Source of the DNA: Paraburkholderia sacchari
GTDB lineage: Bacteria > Pseudomonadota > Gammaproteobacteria > Burkholderiales > Burkholderiaceae
Direction of reading: 5' to 3'
Assembly (NCBI RefSeq): GCF_000785435.2
Contig: NZ_JTDB02000012.1
Span: forward strand, 1-64,000
Length of the DNA: 64,000 nucleotides
A program made the translations under genes and the position numbers. This document shows positions 26,392-35,249 of the stretch, one piece after another (the stretch's first letter is position 1; each line of letters starts with the position of its first letter). The notes below the pieces were generated by a model that saw only the letters and a program-made list of their open reading frames with translations, was not told the origin of the DNA and searched no databases.

Positions 26392-26748
26392 TTACAACGC
26401 GCTGCGCGGGCGCGCGGCGTCGATCGGCTGCCGCCAATCGAATCCCTCGAGCAGGAGCGAGAGTTGGGCGGTCGTCAGCGCGACCACGCCGGCATCGGCA
26501 CGCGGCCAGGCGAAACGTCCCTTCTCGAGCCGCTTCGCCAGCAGACATAGCCCGCCGTCGCTCCAGTACAAACACTTCAGCAAGTCACCACGCTTGCCGC
26601 GGAACACGAACACATGACCGGAGAACGGATCCTTCTCCAGCACGGTCTGCACCTTCGCCGCGAGCGAGTTGAAGCCGCAGCGCATGTCCGTCGTGCCAGC
26701 CGCGATCCAGATTCGAGCGTTCTGAGGTAGGCCGATCACTTCAAGCAA
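26392..26748 (-). CDS. tnpB: IS66 accessory protein TnpB (element D)
   Basis: Encodes 118 residues with GTTDMRCGFNSLAAKVQTVLEKDPFSGHVFVFRGKRGDLLKCLYW and RFAWPRADAGVVAL. Full length, overlapping tnpA by 13 bases. Much of it is identical to TnpB of element B. Confidence 0.92.
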   Translation of the reverse strand: MLEVIGLPQNARIWIAAGTTDMRCGFNSLAAKVQTVLEKDPFSGHVFVFRGKRGDLLKCLYWSDGGLCLLAKRLEKGRFAWPRADAGVVALTTAQLSLLLEGFDWRQPIDAARPRSAL

Positions 26749-27143
26749 TCCCGAAGAAATTGCTCGGCGCGGTCCACCGACAATCCACGGATGCGCACGC
26801 GTCGTTTACCCACTTCGATTTCGATGTCGCAGTTCGTCGGCGCCATCTCCCTCGTTTCCTCCGCCATTGCGTGCGACGTGGCGTGTTGCGTGGAGAGCAT
26901 CGGCGCGTCCACCACGGTGACAGGTAGCAGTTCCGCACAGGACATCGGTTCGTCAGCTCTAGCCTGGCGAGCCTCGATACTTCGCCGGCGCCACTGCGCA
27001 ACCATATTGGCGTTCAGCCCATGAGATCGAGCAACTTCAGCGATTGAGCGATTCGGGTCGTTCGCCTCGGCCGCCACGCTCTCTCGAAACTCCTGCGTGT
27101 AATTCCTTGATCCGGGTTGCCGGCCTTTGGCCTTCGGTTCCAT
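26736..27143 (-). CDS. tnpA: IS66 accessory protein TnpA (element D)
   Basis: Encodes about 135 residues with the helix-turn-helix SIAEVARSHGLNANMVAQWRRRSIEA and the conserved tail IEIEVGKRRVRIRG. The ATG at 27143 lies three bases after the leader hairpin; an in-frame ATG upstream (27161) would be inside the hairpin loop and is less likely. Confidence 0.85.
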   Translation of the reverse strand: MEPKAKGRQPGSRNYTQEFRESVAAEANDPNRSIAEVARSHGLNANMVAQWRRRSIEARQARADEPMSCAELLPVTVVDAPMLSTQHATSHAMAEETREMAPTNCDIEIEVGKRRVRIRGLSVDRAEQFLRDCLK

Positions 27144-27146
27144 TAG

Positions 27147-27179
27147 TCTGATTCCCATCAAATTGTGATGGGAATCAGA
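27147..27179 (-). promoter_or_regulatory. 14-bp hairpin before tnpA (element D)
   Basis: TCTGATTCCCATCA (27147-27160) and TGATGGGAATCAGA (27166-27179) form a perfect 14-bp stem with a 5-nt loop. On the minus strand the second arm carries GATGGGAA, and the tnpA ATG follows after three bases, so the ribosome site would be sequestered. Confidence 0.7.
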
Positions 27180-27236
27180 TTGTCGTAACCATTCCTCGCG
27201 GGAAAGACGGTACTGATCGCGCGCTTACCTTTCCCG

Positions 27237-27545
27237 TGCTACTGTCGCTGAAACGAACTGATCGAGGAGCACGGGATAGACGTTGGCTGGTTTCTGCACG
27301 AGCGGGTGAAATTCATCCGTCAACCCTATACGACGTCCGCGGCGTCCTACGCCGCGCGCAAGACTCAGATCGAGCGCGGTGTGGAACCATTCGTGCCGTC
27401 GTACAGCGAGGACGGAGAGCCAAACGACCTTCGATGGCGCGGGCCAAATCCTGCCGGCCAAGTTCGCCGCCGAACATCAGCAGCACGCTGGCGATGCTCG
27501 GCAATCACCGGAGATTGAGTAGTCTCCACGATCGAGGAAAGATCA
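27237..27545. other. Flank of IS66 element D, possible gene relic
   Basis: About 300 bases between the IS66 duplication and the helicase stop. A GTG-started frame (27306-27518) reads KFIRQPYTTSAASYAARKTQIERGVEPFVPSYSEDGEPNDLRWRG, which looks protein-like. It then degenerates and I cannot name a family, so I treat it as a possible relic. Confidence 0.35.
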
Positions 27546-28976
27546 CTATCGCGGAACAGCGTTATCCATCGTGACAACGGTGATTGACTTCGCGCCGCGG
27601 GTCAACGCCACATACAAATGTTTCGATGACATCGACTCCGCTTCCAGGACGATGGCATGGTCGTACTCAAGCCCCTTGACCAGCAGCGTCGTCCCAATGA
27701 GCTTGTTGTGACGGATCGGGCGCCCTGAATGGCGAAGCTCGCGCTGGTATAGCATCGCCGCATCCGTAAGCGTGAGTCCTGGGTTGTCCTCGTGCGCGCG
27801 CAACACTCCCATCATCCGGCCGAAGAGATCACGGCGGTAGGTTGTGATTTCCGGGCGCGCACGGACAAGAGCAAGCAAGATGGCCATGTCCTTGCATGAT
27901 CCCGTCGCCAAGTAACGATTCGCCGCCGTCAGAATCTCGGGGCATTTCGTCGCCTTTGTCGCCTTCCCCTCCTGACCTTTCTTGGTTGCAGCGGTGAGCA
28001 CGCCATCGATCGCATTGCAACAGGTCTTGCAAAAATCGATCACAGACCGGAGCCTCTCTCCCGCAGACTTGGCGCTATCGATCTTTTTTATGAAACGGTG
28101 GAGATCCTTGCCTTCGACCTCCTCCAGACTGGAAAACTTGCCGGCCATGCTTTGTGCCAGCTTATGCGTCTTGTTTTTCGACTTCTGGTCGCCCGCGTGG
28201 ATGGCAATGACAGATTCCTGGTTCTTCAAGTGGTCGTAGAACACGCTCAACCGCTTTTTATTGCCAAAGTCGTTCAAATCGATAGAGCAACGACGAACCC
28301 CATTGGGCAATTGCCCAGAGAGCGGAATCTTCTTACCTTCCGCCAGAAGCGCCCTGGCCTGGCTCAGCCATCGCCCGAGTTCATCGGCCCCCGCCAGTTT
28401 CCACCGCCAAGGCGTCTTCAGCTCCCCGAGCAATTGGTAGTTGGGATAGACGGCTATGTTCCAATCGATCGGCTGCTCACCGAAGTCGAAGATGGCCTGC
28501 ATGGGATCGCCGAGCAGCCGGCATGGAAGCAACTTTGCCAAGGACTCCACCAGCTCATGCTGCTGATCAGAGCAATCTTGATACTCGTCGACGTAGACCC
28601 CGCCATATGAGCACTTGATCATGTGTTGCACAAACGGTCTATTCAGCAGTGCGGCGCAGGCCCCGTAGAGTTTCCCCCAGTCCTTTCCTGTAGGGTGGTC
28701 CTTCTTCCACTTTGACGTCTTCGGGAAGTAAAGGCAGGTACGCAGCGCCCAGCTCGCGATGGTGTCGATCTGGTACAGCGCCGGCGGAATCCGCAGCATT
28801 TGCATCTTCCGCCTGATCGCGTTCACGCCAGCATAGGTATGGGTCAGCACCAGTTGGCAACGGGCAGCCTTCTGCACAGCCCTCGCGATCAGATGAGTTT
28901 TTCCGTACCCGGCCGGGGCAATTACATATCCCTTGCCGTTAAAGTCTGCCAAGACTTTGGGTAGATCGTCATCCAT
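27546..28976 (-). CDS. UvrD/PcrA-like SF1 helicase, GajB-like
   Basis: Encodes about 476 residues. Walker A IAPAGYGKTHLI (about residues 19-30), Walker B VDEYQDCS (129-136), motif III GDPMQAIF (156-163), and C-terminal VKGLEYDHAIVLEAE and HLYVALTRGAKSITVV (motifs V-VI) define a superfamily 1A helicase of reduced size. It is the second gene of a pair with an OLD nuclease, the arrangement of Gabija systems, where GajB binds GajA and senses DNA ends. The ATG at 28976 overlaps the nuclease stop (28969). A longer frame from 29081 lies entirely within the partner gene and has no ribosome site. Confidence 0.85.
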   Translation of the reverse strand: MDDDLPKVLADFNGKGYVIAPAGYGKTHLIARAVQKAARCQLVLTHTYAGVNAIRRKMQMLRIPPALYQIDTIASWALRTCLYFPKTSKWKKDHPTGKDWGKLYGACAALLNRPFVQHMIKCSYGGVYVDEYQDCSDQQHELVESLAKLLPCRLLGDPMQAIFDFGEQPIDWNIAVYPNYQLLGELKTPWRWKLAGADELGRWLSQARALLAEGKKIPLSGQLPNGVRRCSIDLNDFGNKKRLSVFYDHLKNQESVIAIHAGDQKSKNKTHKLAQSMAGKFSSLEEVEGKDLHRFIKKIDSAKSAGERLRSVIDFCKTCCNAIDGVLTAATKKGQEGKATKATKCPEILTAANRYLATGSCKDMAILLALVRARPEITTYRRDLFGRMMGVLRAHEDNPGLTLTDAAMLYQRELRHSGRPIRHNKLIGTTLLVKGLEYDHAIVLEAESMSSKHLYVALTRGAKSITVVTMDNAVPR

Positions 28977-30672
28977 TGTCCACCCATGCGCGGAACTGCC
29001 CCAGCTTGGTCGCGAACTCCTTCTGCAGGAACGCGGCATCCGCGAATGCGGGAAAAATGGTCTGTGCCCATTGTTCTCCATACGCGATGTTCTTGAACCA
29101 ATTGGAAGATTTCGCGGCAGCGCCGATCGCTTTGCGCAGTTCAGCCGTGTCCTGCCATTTATTGATGGCCTCGTCGAACTGGACGTTCAACTTCGACCTG
29201 ACCTGATCGTAGACTGGAAACCCAAACTCCTTCGCAAGCTTCACGCTCGCCAGCACCTGTTCCCAAGGCAAGTCCACCATCGCCCGTTGCTCGATCGACA
29301 GTCTATCGGCCCACATCACGACCGGCACTTCCTTCCCGTTCAGTTCGCCGGCATCCTTATCGGAGAACTGGTCCTGAGCGTCGCCATCGGCGAGGACCAT
29401 GACATCGTAGTGTAGGGCCTTGAACCCCGTCGCGAGACCCTTGACCTTGCTCGCGCCATGCGCATCGACTGGTGCCAGCCCCTGGTACGAGAACGGTAGC
29501 TTCCCTGCAGCCGCCCAAAGATCATCCATACCGCGCAGGAACCCCACTTCGGTCGCTCCTTCGCAGACGACCACTTTGCGGGACAGGAACGCTTCCGCGC
29601 TGGAGCGGATATGGCCTTGGATGTTCAGTCCTTCCAGTGCCTTGCCTGCGGCCGCAACCACGCGCACGCCAGCGGCTTCCTTGCGCAACACATACAACTG
29701 CTCCACCGTTAACTCGCGCAGCACGGTAGGAGAATGTGTCGTGAGGAAATACTGCCCCTTCTGGTCGTCACGGATGTGCTTGATCAGACGCGCGACCCGG
29801 TGCGGCTCCAGCCCGTACTCGACCTCATCGAACAAGGTGATGTGCTGGTCTTCCAAGCCTTCCTGCTGAATACCACACAGCAGCATGCGTTTCGAGCCGA
29901 GACCCAACTGCCGCAGGGGGATGTCGCCGTCGTGCAAAGTCAGCCCACCGATCCGGATACTGATCGCGTTGAGGTCGAGGTGTGCCTTGTATTCGTGTCC
30001 GACCGGAACACCAAGCCCCTTCGCCACTTGCTCCGACTTGGCCGCCGCGGCGTCGAACTTCTTCAGGACCAGTGCTCGTTGGCCGTCGAGCGAGCTTCTT
30101 GCTGCGCGTGTCGCCTCAACGAGCGACTCGTTCAGATTTTCGGATTCAGTGATCTTTGCGAGCGCCGTTCCTGCAGCCCAAGTCAGTTGTTTCTCGCTGT
30201 ATGTGCCGATCAAGCCAGCGCCGACCTTAGCGCGATCAGCCGCCTTGAAGTCGACGCCGTCAGGATTACGGTCGGTAAAGACCTTCCACTTCGGTTCCAG
30301 ATCCTTTGCGACAAGGAGCCGAATACTGAGAACGTGCTCGTCATCGTCTTCAGGCTCATCGTTCAGCTTGAGAGCACCTTTGTTCCAGCCGCGAAGATGC
30401 GCGCCGTACTTTTGCTCTGCGCAGAACTCGGGCAACAAGTCCCCGATAACGACCTCAATTTGGATCGAATCGTCAGTATTACACTGATGGAAGTCGGAAT
30501 CGTAGAACGCATGATTCCACTGCGGGCTGAAGGCGCAGCGAATCGCTTCCAACAATGTCGTCTTCGTAGAATCGCCCCTGCCTATCAGGCAGAAGGTTTT
30601 CTCGTCGGGGAGCTTCCATTCGAGCTGCTTGATTCCCCTAAAATTCTGGACCTTAAGTTTTCTGATCTTCAT
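28969..30672 (-). CDS. OLD-family ATPase/TOPRIM nuclease, GajA-like
   Basis: Encodes 567 residues. The N-terminal ABC-type ATPase half has IGRGDSTKTTLLEAI (Walker A, 30-44), the signature region LGLGSKRMLL (256-265), Walker B ITLFDEVEYGLEPHR and the His switch LTTHSPTVL. The C-terminal TOPRIM half has VVVCEGATEVGFL (Glu371) and MVLADGDAQDQ (Asp429, Asp431). This is the class 2 OLD layout with a UvrD-like partner encoded next to it, i.e. Gabija-like anti-phage defence. Walker A has Thr in place of the usual Gly before Lys (GDSTKT). No other gene intervenes up to the palindrome at 30928. Confidence 0.87.
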   Translation of the reverse strand: MKIRKLKVQNFRGIKQLEWKLPDEKTFCLIGRGDSTKTTLLEAIRCAFSPQWNHAFYDSDFHQCNTDDSIQIEVVIGDLLPEFCAEQKYGAHLRGWNKGALKLNDEPEDDDEHVLSIRLLVAKDLEPKWKVFTDRNPDGVDFKAADRAKVGAGLIGTYSEKQLTWAAGTALAKITESENLNESLVEATRAARSSLDGQRALVLKKFDAAAAKSEQVAKGLGVPVGHEYKAHLDLNAISIRIGGLTLHDGDIPLRQLGLGSKRMLLCGIQQEGLEDQHITLFDEVEYGLEPHRVARLIKHIRDDQKGQYFLTTHSPTVLRELTVEQLYVLRKEAAGVRVVAAAGKALEGLNIQGHIRSSAEAFLSRKVVVCEGATEVGFLRGMDDLWAAAGKLPFSYQGLAPVDAHGASKVKGLATGFKALHYDVMVLADGDAQDQFSDKDAGELNGKEVPVVMWADRLSIEQRAMVDLPWEQVLASVKLAKEFGFPVYDQVRSKLNVQFDEAINKWQDTAELRKAIGAAAKSSNWFKNIAYGEQWAQTIFPAFADAAFLQKEFATKLGQFRAWVDNG

Positions 30673-30927
30673 CGCATCCCCATGCGTGCCGCGCCATTAT
30701 CGCGTCGGCTCCTCCATCCGCGCCCCCGGGTCGTTGTCAACTGCGCTCTTTTCGTCTTGACCGCGATTATCACCGGTTTTGCCGTCTATTGGTTGACCAC
30801 CGCAAACAAGCAGGTCACGACCTACTTCGCCAGAAGACGGTTCACTATCGCCCCCCTGCCCGGTCAACCCGCGGCATGGCATGCACCCGGCTCCCAGGTT
30901 TCCGCCCTCGACCCGCGACCGTAGCCA

Positions 30928-31008
30928 ATAGCGGACAGACGTCAAGGGGCGAGGGACCGTGTTGCCCGCACCCCTCCCTCGCCCTTTTCCTTGACGTCTG
31001 TCCGCTAT
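30928..31008. repeat. Long inverted repeat between gajA and the DUF932 gene
   Basis: A perfect 20-bp arm ATAGCGGACAGACGTCAAGG (30928-30947) is repeated inverted at 30989-31008. A second nested pair (GGCGAGGGA near 30948-30957 and TCCCTCGCC at 30975-30983) lies within. Together they can form an 80-nt structure. It separates divergent transcription units and is not followed by a U-run close enough to be an ordinary terminator. Confidence 0.75.
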
Positions 31009-31154
31009 CGGCTCCTCAAGTCGCACGGGCGGAAACCCGGGAACCTGGCGGCAGCAAGGCCAACCCCGAGTTCCACCGGGAGGTGTTCAGCCGCAACGGC
31101 AAGTCACATCCCTTCGCCCGTTTCAGGTCCTCAACCTTGACTCTGGAGATTGCC

Positions 31155-31988
31155 ATGCAACTCGCTTCTTCTTTCCGTTACGGCTCCCCGATGCTGCGCG
31201 CTGACTCGCCTCTGTCGGACGATCAGATTCGCCGCGTTGCCCCGTCCATCTTCGCGGACGGCAAGCACGAAAGCCGCTCCGAACGCTACACCTACATTCC
31301 GACCATTGACGTGCTGCGCGGCCTGCGTAATGAAGGCTTCCAGCCTTTCATGGTCTGCCAGACGCGCGTGCGGCACGACGACCGTCGCGAGTACACGAAA
31401 CACATGCTTCGGCTTCGTCACGCCAACCAGATTACCGGCGAGGAAGCCAACGAAATCGTGCTGCTGAACTCGCACGATGGCACCAGCAGTTACCAGATGC
31501 TCGCGGGCATGCTGCGCTTCGTCTGCCAGAACGGCATGGTGGCGGGCGACAACGTCGCCGATATCCGCGTCCCGCACAAGGGCAACATCGTCCAGAACGT
31601 GATCAACGGCGCATTCGACGTGCTCGACGGCTTCGACCTGATCCGCGAGCAGAAGGAAGGCATGCGCGCCGTCACACTCGACCGCGACGAACAGCACGCA
31701 TTCGCCCGCTCCGCACTTGCGCTGCGCTACGACCCGACCGACGCAGAGGCACCGGCCCCGGTCACCGACAGCCAGTTGCTCACCCCGCGCCGCTTCGAGG
31801 ATCGCCGCGACGACCTCTGGACCGTCTTTAACCGAGTGCAGGAAAACCTTACCAAAGGCGGCCTGCATGGACGTTCGCGCACCGGTCGTTCGATGTCCAC
31901 CCGGCCTATCACCAGCATCGACCAGAACGTGAAGCTCAACCGCGCCCTCTGGATGCTCGCGGATGCAATGCGCCAGATGAAGGCGTAA
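31155..31988 (+). CDS. DUF932 protein (plasmid/phage-like)
   Basis: Encodes 277 residues matching the DUF932 pattern: a conserved N-terminal YTYIPTIDVLRGLRNEGFQPFMVCQTRVR, a middle LRFVCQNGMVAGDN and a C-terminal GRSMSTRPITSIDQNVKLNRALWMLADAM. Function is unknown. The family is typical of conjugative plasmids, integrative elements and phages and often sits beside parB, as here. The ATG at 31155 follows CTGGAGATTGCC; longer frames upstream run through the 30928 palindrome and were discarded. Confidence 0.88.
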   Translation: MQLASSFRYGSPMLRADSPLSDDQIRRVAPSIFADGKHESRSERYTYIPTIDVLRGLRNEGFQPFMVCQTRVRHDDRREYTKHMLRLRHANQITGEEANEIVLLNSHDGTSSYQMLAGMLRFVCQNGMVAGDNVADIRVPHKGNIVQNVINGAFDVLDGFDLIREQKEGMRAVTLDRDEQHAFARSALALRYDPTDAEAPAPVTDSQLLTPRRFEDRRDDLWTVFNRVQENLTKGGLHGRSRTGRSMSTRPITSIDQNVKLNRALWMLADAMRQMKA

Positions 31989-32025
31989 CTGCGAAAGGCG
32001 CAAGAAAGCCGCTTTTCTCATCATC

Positions 32026-32060
32026 CATCAGGACTCCTCTCCGGGTCGAGTCCTGATGGA
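32026..32060 (+). promoter_or_regulatory. Hairpin between DUF932 and parB
   Basis: CCATCAGGACTC (32026-32037) and GAGTCCTGATGG (32049-32060) form a perfect 12-bp stem with an 11-nt loop. No U-run follows. It could be a weak terminator, a processing site or an operator before parB, whose start is 52 bp further on. Confidence 0.5.
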
Positions 32061-32111
32061 ATCTGATAGTGCCCGGCCCGGAACTTTCTTTTCAACTTTC
32101 TGGAGTCAGTC

Positions 32112-32885
32112 ATGCAAACCCAATTCGAAACCACCACGGCAGACACCACCGAACCGCCTACCGTCCTCGAATCCCACTTCGGCAATGAGCAGCCCATCAT
32201 AACCGTGCCGTATTCCAGCCTGCGGCCTTCGCCACTCAATGCGCGCACGAAACCCCTGTCGGGCATCCCTGGCCTCGCCGCCAATATTCGGGCCAAGGGT
32301 CTGCTGCAAAACCTCGTCGTCCACGAGATGAAGGGATCGCGCTGCAGGCAGCGCAAATTTGGCGTGTGCGCCGGTCAGCGCCGCGAGGCCGCCCTCGACC
32401 TCCTGTTCGAACAGAAAGACATCGCCGCCGACTACCCGGTCCCCGTGCGGATCGTCAGTGAAGGCGAAGCCCTCGCCGTTTCCCTGATCGAAAATACCGA
32501 GCGCGAAGGACTCGATCCGTTCGACGTCCTGCGCGCGTACCGGATGCTGGCCGAGGAAGGGCGAAGCGTCGACTACATCGCCGCGCTCATTTCCGCCTCG
32601 CCGCTCACGGTCAAACGGCGCATGAAGCTCGCCAGCGTATCTCCAAAACTGTTGGCCCTGCTGCGGGAGGACGCGATCACGCTTGACCAGCTTGCCGCGC
32701 TCGCCCTCGCGGACAACCACGAAACGCAGGAACACATCTGGTTCGATGCAAACGAGTGGCAGCGTCAGCCCAACTATCTGCGGCAGGCCATCACGCGGGC
32801 CGAAATCGACGCGAGCCGCAGCCGCCTAGTGCGCTTTATCGGCCTCGACACCTACGAAGCAGCGGGCGGGTATTGCGCGCAGTAG
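32112..32885 (+). pseudogene. parB: N-terminal half of a plasmid ParB, interrupted by a RIT element
   Basis: Encodes 257 residues with the ParB/Srx domain: SLRPSPLNARTKPLSGIPGLAANIRAKGLLQNLVVHEM, the nucleotide-binding box CAGQRREAALDLLFEQ, SLIENTEREGLDPFDVLRAYRMLAEEGRSVDYIAALISASPLTVKRRMKLASV (helix-turn-helix) and TLDQLAALALADNHETQ. The last real codon is at about 32869 (YEAAGG); the next residues YCAQ and the stop come from inserted DNA. The rest of the protein continues in frame from 38103. The truncated product keeps the CTP- and parS-binding parts but not the C-terminal half. Confidence 0.88.
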
Positions 32886-33010
32886 GACGTTATGATGAGT
32901 AGCTTGGACAAGTACCTTGTGAACAAGGCCTTCGCGTTGGTTTTCAGCACATAAAGTTTCATGATGGAGCCGTGGCGGTCTATTGGATCGCCCTTGTGAG
33001 GAGCTCGATC

Positions 33011-34276
33011 ATGAAGCAGTCTACTCATCGTGTTTCACGCCAATCGTCGTTGCAGCAGCTCGTTGCAAGTGCCTTGTGTGAATTGGAGAGGCTCCGCTAC
33101 GGTGAGCGAGCGCTACGACGCTATCGGACAGTTTGGCGACATCTCGTGGCGTTCTGTTGTGCGATGGGCCTGGGAGATAAATACTCGCGGGCTGCAGCGA
33201 TGCAGTTTAGCAATGCGTATCAAATCCGCGAGGGCGAAAGCCTTAAGCCAGGCGACGGATGGCGACGACATCTCCCGATTGCGCTCAAGGTTCTGGCAGA
33301 CTTCGCGCGCGACGGTCGCCTTGAGCGCCCGCTTACCGACACGCGGAAGATCCGCGTCCCGGCCTGCATGAAGAAGCCCATTCTTGACTATGAAGCGTAC
33401 TGTCGTGATCACGTCCGTCTTCGGCTGTCGACTCTCTACAGACGGTTGCGGCAGATCGCCATATTCGCGGACTTCCTTGGAACAAGAAATATCGTATCTT
33501 TCGATCAGATGCAGGCCGCCGATGTCTCAGCATTTGCCGTCTCTCGATACTGCCTGAAGGCGAAAACCGTCTCATCGATTCTTTCTAACGTGCGCGGCTT
33601 TCTGCGATTTCTTCTGATGAGAGGAATCGTGCATCGAGATCTGAGCCAATTGCTGCCGACAATACACGTTCCTCATGATGCAACTGTCCCATCGGTCTGG
33701 GATCAGGAACTTGTTGTCAGGTTGCTCGATGTCGTTGATCGTACATCTCCAAAGGGCAGGCGTGACTATGCGATCCTCCTGCTAGCCTGTCGCCTCGGAC
33801 TGCGAGCAGGAGATATCCGGACATTGACACTCGACGATCTGAAATGGGACACGGCCACTATCGAGATTACCCAGTCGAAGACTTTAGCGCCGCTTTGTTT
33901 GCCACTCACGGAAGAGGTCGGCAAGGCGCTGATTGACTATCTGAGGTCGGGCCGTCCTCAATCGGGTCGTCGAGAAGTGTTCCTGACATTGACGCCGCCC
34001 TTCCTACCGTTCCGCGAGAATTCCAGCCTGCATTACATCGTCAAGCACTGGAAGGAACTTGCCGGCATCCGCTTTAGGGCGCCGCAACACCATGGCTTGC
34101 ATTCATTGCGCCATACACTGGCGACCGAACTGCTTCGTAAGCAGACACCGTTTCATGTCATCAGCGAGATCCTGGGACATACAACGACGAAGGCAACACT
34201 AATCTACGCCAAGACCGACGTGGAAACCCTGCGTGCTGTCGCGCTGAACACCGAGGAGATGCGTCATGTCGACTAG
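33011..34276 (+). CDS. Tyrosine recombinase, first of the trio (RitA-like)
   Basis: Encodes about 421 residues. An N-terminal SAM-like region is followed by the catalytic domain: Arg in LLACRLGLRAGDIRTLTLDDL, His-x-x-Arg in GLHSLRHTLATELL, and the tyrosine nucleophile in ILGHTTTKATLIYAKTD. It would cut and rejoin DNA at the element's ends together with the two recombinases that follow. The ATG at 33011 follows GAGGAG; a start at 32972 adds 13 residues. It overlaps the second gene by 11 bases. Confidence 0.9.
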   Translation: MKQSTHRVSRQSSLQQLVASALCELERLRYGERALRRYRTVWRHLVAFCCAMGLGDKYSRAAAMQFSNAYQIREGESLKPGDGWRRHLPIALKVLADFARDGRLERPLTDTRKIRVPACMKKPILDYEAYCRDHVRLRLSTLYRRLRQIAIFADFLGTRNIVSFDQMQAADVSAFAVSRYCLKAKTVSSILSNVRGFLRFLLMRGIVHRDLSQLLPTIHVPHDATVPSVWDQELVVRLLDVVDRTSPKGRRDYAILLLACRLGLRAGDIRTLTLDDLKWDTATIEITQSKTLAPLCLPLTEEVGKALIDYLRSGRPQSGRREVFLTLTPPFLPFRENSSLHYIVKHWKELAGIRFRAPQHHGLHSLRHTLATELLRKQTPFHVISEILGHTTTKATLIYAKTDVETLRAVALNTEEMRHVD

Positions 34277-35249
34277 AGAATTCAAGGGGCGTTATTGCAG
34301 TCCCGTCGGCCCGCTCCTGGAACAGTTCGTCCACGAAAAAAAGGCATGCGGTTACCGTTATGATGAGGCAGCCCGTTTGCTATTGCGCTTTGATCGTTTC
34401 CTGTGCAACGAAGCGCTATCGAGTTGTGAGTTGCCGCGCTCGATCAGCCGTAAGTGGCTAGCGAAGCAACCTCACGAAAGCGTGTCCACACACTGCAATC
34501 GCATCGGCGCCGTTCGGCAATTCGCCATGTACCTTTGCCGGTCTGGATATCCCGCCGATGTGCCGGATCGCTCGCTCTGGGCAAAGCGCGCCGAAAGCTT
34601 CTCGCCACGCATCCTGACGCACGCCGAGATTCAGCGTCTATTCAACGCACTTGACGAGCTTGCGCCGACCGCAAAAGCCCCGCTGCGCCATCTCATCATG
34701 CCAGAAATATTCCGGCTGCTATATGGCTGCGGCATGAGGGTAGGCGAGGTATTGCGCCTGCGCGTGGTGGACGTTGATCTTGACAGGGGAGTCCTCATGG
34801 TGCGTGACGCCAAATTTGGCAAAGACCGCATGGTGCCTCCAGCTTTGCCCTTGGTGCAGCGCCTTCGAACCTATGCCGCATTGATGGGACGCCGGCCACC
34901 CGACGGGTACTTCTTCCCGTCGCCATCCGGCGGTCCGTGGAGTTCCGAAGCAGTTTACGAGATGTACAGGGAGCTACTCATGCACTGCGAGATCGCGCAC
35001 GCCGGTAGAGGCAAGGGCCCGCGCGTACACGATCTCCGTCACGCATTTGCCACGCATGCCTTGCTCCGCTGGTGCAGGGAAGGAGCCGACCTTGACGTGA
35101 AACTCCCGATACTGGCGACTTATATGGGCCATCGCTCCCTGGCCGGCACGCAGCGCTACCTGCATCTGATCGCAGAATTGATGCCGGAGATCACGGTACG
35201 CACCAATGCCACCTTCGGTGATGTCATTCCGCGGGGGACCGTGTCATGA
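34266..35249 (+). CDS. Tyrosine recombinase, second of the trio (RitB-like)
   Basis: Encodes 327 residues. Catalytic residues are visible in LLYGCGMRVGEVLRLRVVDVDLDRG, VHDLRHAFATHALL and YMGHRSLAGTQRYLHL. The N-terminal half (EQFVHEKKACGYRYDEAARLLLRFDRFL) is the arm/core-binding part. Overlapping starts and stops with both neighbours show that the three are translated as a unit. Confidence 0.9.
   Translation: MSTREFKGRYCSPVGPLLEQFVHEKKACGYRYDEAARLLLRFDRFLCNEALSSCELPRSISRKWLAKQPHESVSTHCNRIGAVRQFAMYLCRSGYPADVPDRSLWAKRAESFSPRILTHAEIQRLFNALDELAPTAKAPLRHLIMPEIFRLLYGCGMRVGEVLRLRVVDVDLDRGVLMVRDAKFGKDRMVPPALPLVQRLRTYAALMGRRPPDGYFFPSPSGGPWSSEAVYEMYRELLMHCEIAHAGRGKGPRVHDLRHAFATHALLRWCREGADLDVKLPILATYMGHRSLAGTQRYLHLIAELMPEITVRTNATFGDVIPRGTVS

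Larger units (their letters stand above)
24738..27228 (-). mobile_element. IS66-family element D, complete
   Basis: Termini read GTAAGCGTGCGATTCGTACC (24738) and GTAAGCGCGCGATCAGTACC (minus strand from 27228). A perfect 8-bp duplication CTTTCCCG lies at 24730-24737 and 27229-27236. 2.49 kb with intact tnpA, tnpB and tnpC. Its proteins resemble those of element B more than those of A and C. Confidence 0.93.
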
